A DNA stretch of 7,100 bases from Rhodothermia bacterium (GTDB lineage Bacteria; Bacteroidota; Rhodothermia; Balneolales; Natronogracilivirgulaceae), in contig SKUI01000139.1 in the NCBI GenBank assembly GCA_007122185.1, forward strand, positions 1 to 7,100, given 5' to 3'. The position numbers were made by a program, and so were the translations under genes. This document shows, piece after piece, positions 6,199 through 7,100 of this stretch (the stretch's first letter is position 1; the number at the start of each line of letters is the position of its first letter). The notes beneath the pieces are model-generated. The model was not told the DNA's origin, ran no database searches, and saw only the letters and a program-made list of their open reading frames with translations.

Positions 6199-6551
6199 TG
6201 CCAGGCTGCAATTCTGCCCTGTAAAACGGTCTGTTTTATTGGAAACGAAAGATACGCGATTTGCCGTGCAAGAGGCACATTATTTCCTGGCCGTTATCCT
6301 GAAACGGGCGGTCATCCGTATTCCCGGTAATTTCGCCGGCAAAGTTTGCGTTTTTAAACTTTCATCTTTTAATAATTTTTGATTTAATAGTCAGATAGAA
6401 TGTCCATGACGTTTATAATCATGCTTCTGTGTGACGGGGAGCCGTCATGGCCATTTCATTTTTGCTATAATCCCATGTTGCGCGACTGTCGGCTGAATAT
6501 GCTTGTTCTGCCGCTGGCCGGGAAGCGGATCTGACACCCCATCCAACAGAA
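6199..6551. other. Gene-poor intergenic region between the FAD dehydrogenase and Smr genes
   Basis: These 353 bases should hold divergent promoters for two genes. I find no gene I would defend. A 19-codon reading frame (6475-6534, MLRDCRL to AGKRI) ends 17 bases before the Smr gene, but it has no start signal and no recognisable product. TATAAT occurs at 6414-6419 and 6466-6471 without a suitably spaced -35. TTTG at 6345-6348 and TAATTTTTG at 6373-6381 resemble the Bacteroidota promoter halves but with too long a spacing (24) and one extra inner base. On the minus strand TATCTTTC (complement of 6247-6254) is one base off the -7 consensus for the FAD gene. Confidence 0.45.
6404..6450 (+). promoter_or_regulatory. 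Hairpin and competing inverted repeat upstream of the Smr gene
   Basis: TGACGG (6432-6437) pairs perfectly with CCGTCA (6442-6447) around a GGAG loop, extendable by two wobble pairs. The same right arm, CGTCATGG (6443-6450), is also a perfect 8-base inverted match to CCATGACG (6404-6411). The two pairings exclude each other. This could be an operator, an RNA switch or chance; no T run follows, so it is not a simple terminator. Confidence 0.3.
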
Positions 6552-7040
6552 ATGAACATTTGCAGCGTCTGCGGAAATGAATTTGAAGGATCGACGGCCT
6601 CATGTCCCTATTGCGGGTCACCGGCCGGTGCGGGTTCGGTGCAGACAAACCCGTTTGCAACGCCACCAGGATTCAAAAAGGCGAAAAAGGCGGGTGGACA
6701 AAAGATCGTAACGGTCAATATTGAATCGGGGATGCCGGATGTGGCCCAGGCTTTGGCGCAGCTCGACATGAAACTTGGCGAGGCGCGCCAGCAGGGAGCC
6801 GCGCTGGTCAAGGTGATTCACGGCTGGGGCTCCACCGGTGCCGGCGGACGCATCAAAGCCGCCTTGCCGCAGCATCTGGCGGACCTCAGGCGGCGCCGTA
6901 TCATCCGGGGATTCGTTGCAGGCGATCAGTTTGCCGTATCCACCCGGCAGGGCGCCGATCTCATCTCCAAATTCCCGGAACTCAAAAGTTCGATGCACAC
7001 CGACCGAAAAAACGCTGGAATCACGTTTGTGGAACTGTAG
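6552..7040 (+). CDS. Zinc-ribbon plus Smr (small MutS-related) domain protein
   Basis: The 162-residue protein opens with a four-cysteine zinc ribbon: C4-x2-C7 and C18-x2-C21 (CSVCG and CPYCG). A flexible Gly/Pro/Lys linker follows (about 24-50). Residues about 51-162 match the Smr fold: VTVNIESGMPDVAQALAQL (53-71), the core VKVIHGWGSTGAGGRIK (86-102), and a closing GITFVEL typical of the domain end (family: GxTxVEL). The conserved HGxG is present at 90-93, but the usual N-terminal LDxH motif is replaced by VNIES without a histidine. Known Smr domains bind or nick DNA or cleave RNA, for example in MutS2 and in translation quality control. Loss of LDxH makes nuclease activity uncertain here. 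There is no Shine-Dalgarno; the start is fixed by the zinc ribbon at residue 4. The gene appears to be transcribed alone. Confidence 0.9.
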   Translation: MNICSVCGNEFEGSTASCPYCGSPAGAGSVQTNPFATPPGFKKAKKAGGQKIVTVNIESGMPDVAQALAQLDMKLGEARQQGAALVKVIHGWGSTGAGGRIKAALPQHLADLRRRRIIRGFVAGDQFAVSTRQGADLISKFPELKSSMHTDRKNAGITFVEL

Positions 7041-7100
7041 GGTGGATATAAAATCCCATTTCCTCCGGATGATCGGATACCAGCAGGTTTTTGTCGAGCC

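Noticed and set aside
6050..6382. Plus-strand open frame through the 19-bp repeats
   Set aside because: Its repeated Leu/Pro/Ala pattern comes from reading the tandem repeat in three frames in turn; it has no start signal and no domain.
7021..7100. Possible tail of a minus-strand gene (frame ending at TGA 7023-7021, reading LDKNLLVSDHPEEMGFYIHP before the end) or start of a plus-strand gene at ATG 7069
   Set aside because: Several frames are open in these few bases and none can be recognised; more sequence to the right is needed to choose, so no feature is called.

Overview
The window looks like chromosomal DNA from a Bacteroidota-type bacterium, possibly the Balneolota/Rhodothermota side given the moderately high GC of the coding DNA; the phylum is inference. 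The pointers are a SusC/RagA-type TonB-linked receptor with a carboxypeptidase-regulatory-like N-terminal domain, starts that mostly lack a purine-rich Shine-Dalgarno, and one good match to the Bacteroidota -7 promoter element (TAnnTTTG).

Layout, left to right. (1) 1-1355, minus strand: N-terminal 451 residues of a SusC/RagA outer-membrane transporter running off the left edge. (2) 1356-1812: AT-rich divergent intergenic region with small inverted repeats and a 20-bp tandem duplication. (3) 1813-2676, plus: a class I SAM-dependent methyltransferase carrying a signal peptide, with a Ser/Asp/Glu repeat tract inserted in its C-terminal beta domain. (4) 2879-3742 and 3756-4376, plus: a two-gene operon of a diacylglycerol-kinase-family lipid kinase and a DedA/VTT membrane protein, preceded by a candidate promoter. 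(5) 4507-6051, minus: a COG2509-type FAD-dependent dehydrogenase convergent with the DedA gene. (6) 6085-6198: six tandem copies of a 19-bp unit in the upstream region of the FAD gene, with a clear gradient of divergence. (7) 6199-6551: gene-poor stretch with a hairpin and a competing inverted repeat. (8) 6552-7040, plus: a zinc-ribbon plus Smr-domain protein. The last 60 bases cannot be assigned.

How the genes relate: only the lipid kinase and DedA genes are tightly coupled; together they suggest membrane-lipid or lipid-carrier phosphate handling. The receptor would normally be followed by a SusD partner, which would lie beyond the left edge. The methyltransferase, FAD dehydrogenase and Smr protein look like independent transcription units. 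No RNA gene, CRISPR array, insertion sequence, phage gene or defence system is visible. The most unusual items are the predicted export of a SAM-dependent enzyme, short tandem repeats at three separate loci (20, 18 and 19 bp), and a 12-base sequence shared just before the starts of two neighbouring genes. I do not see a coherent new multi-gene system here.
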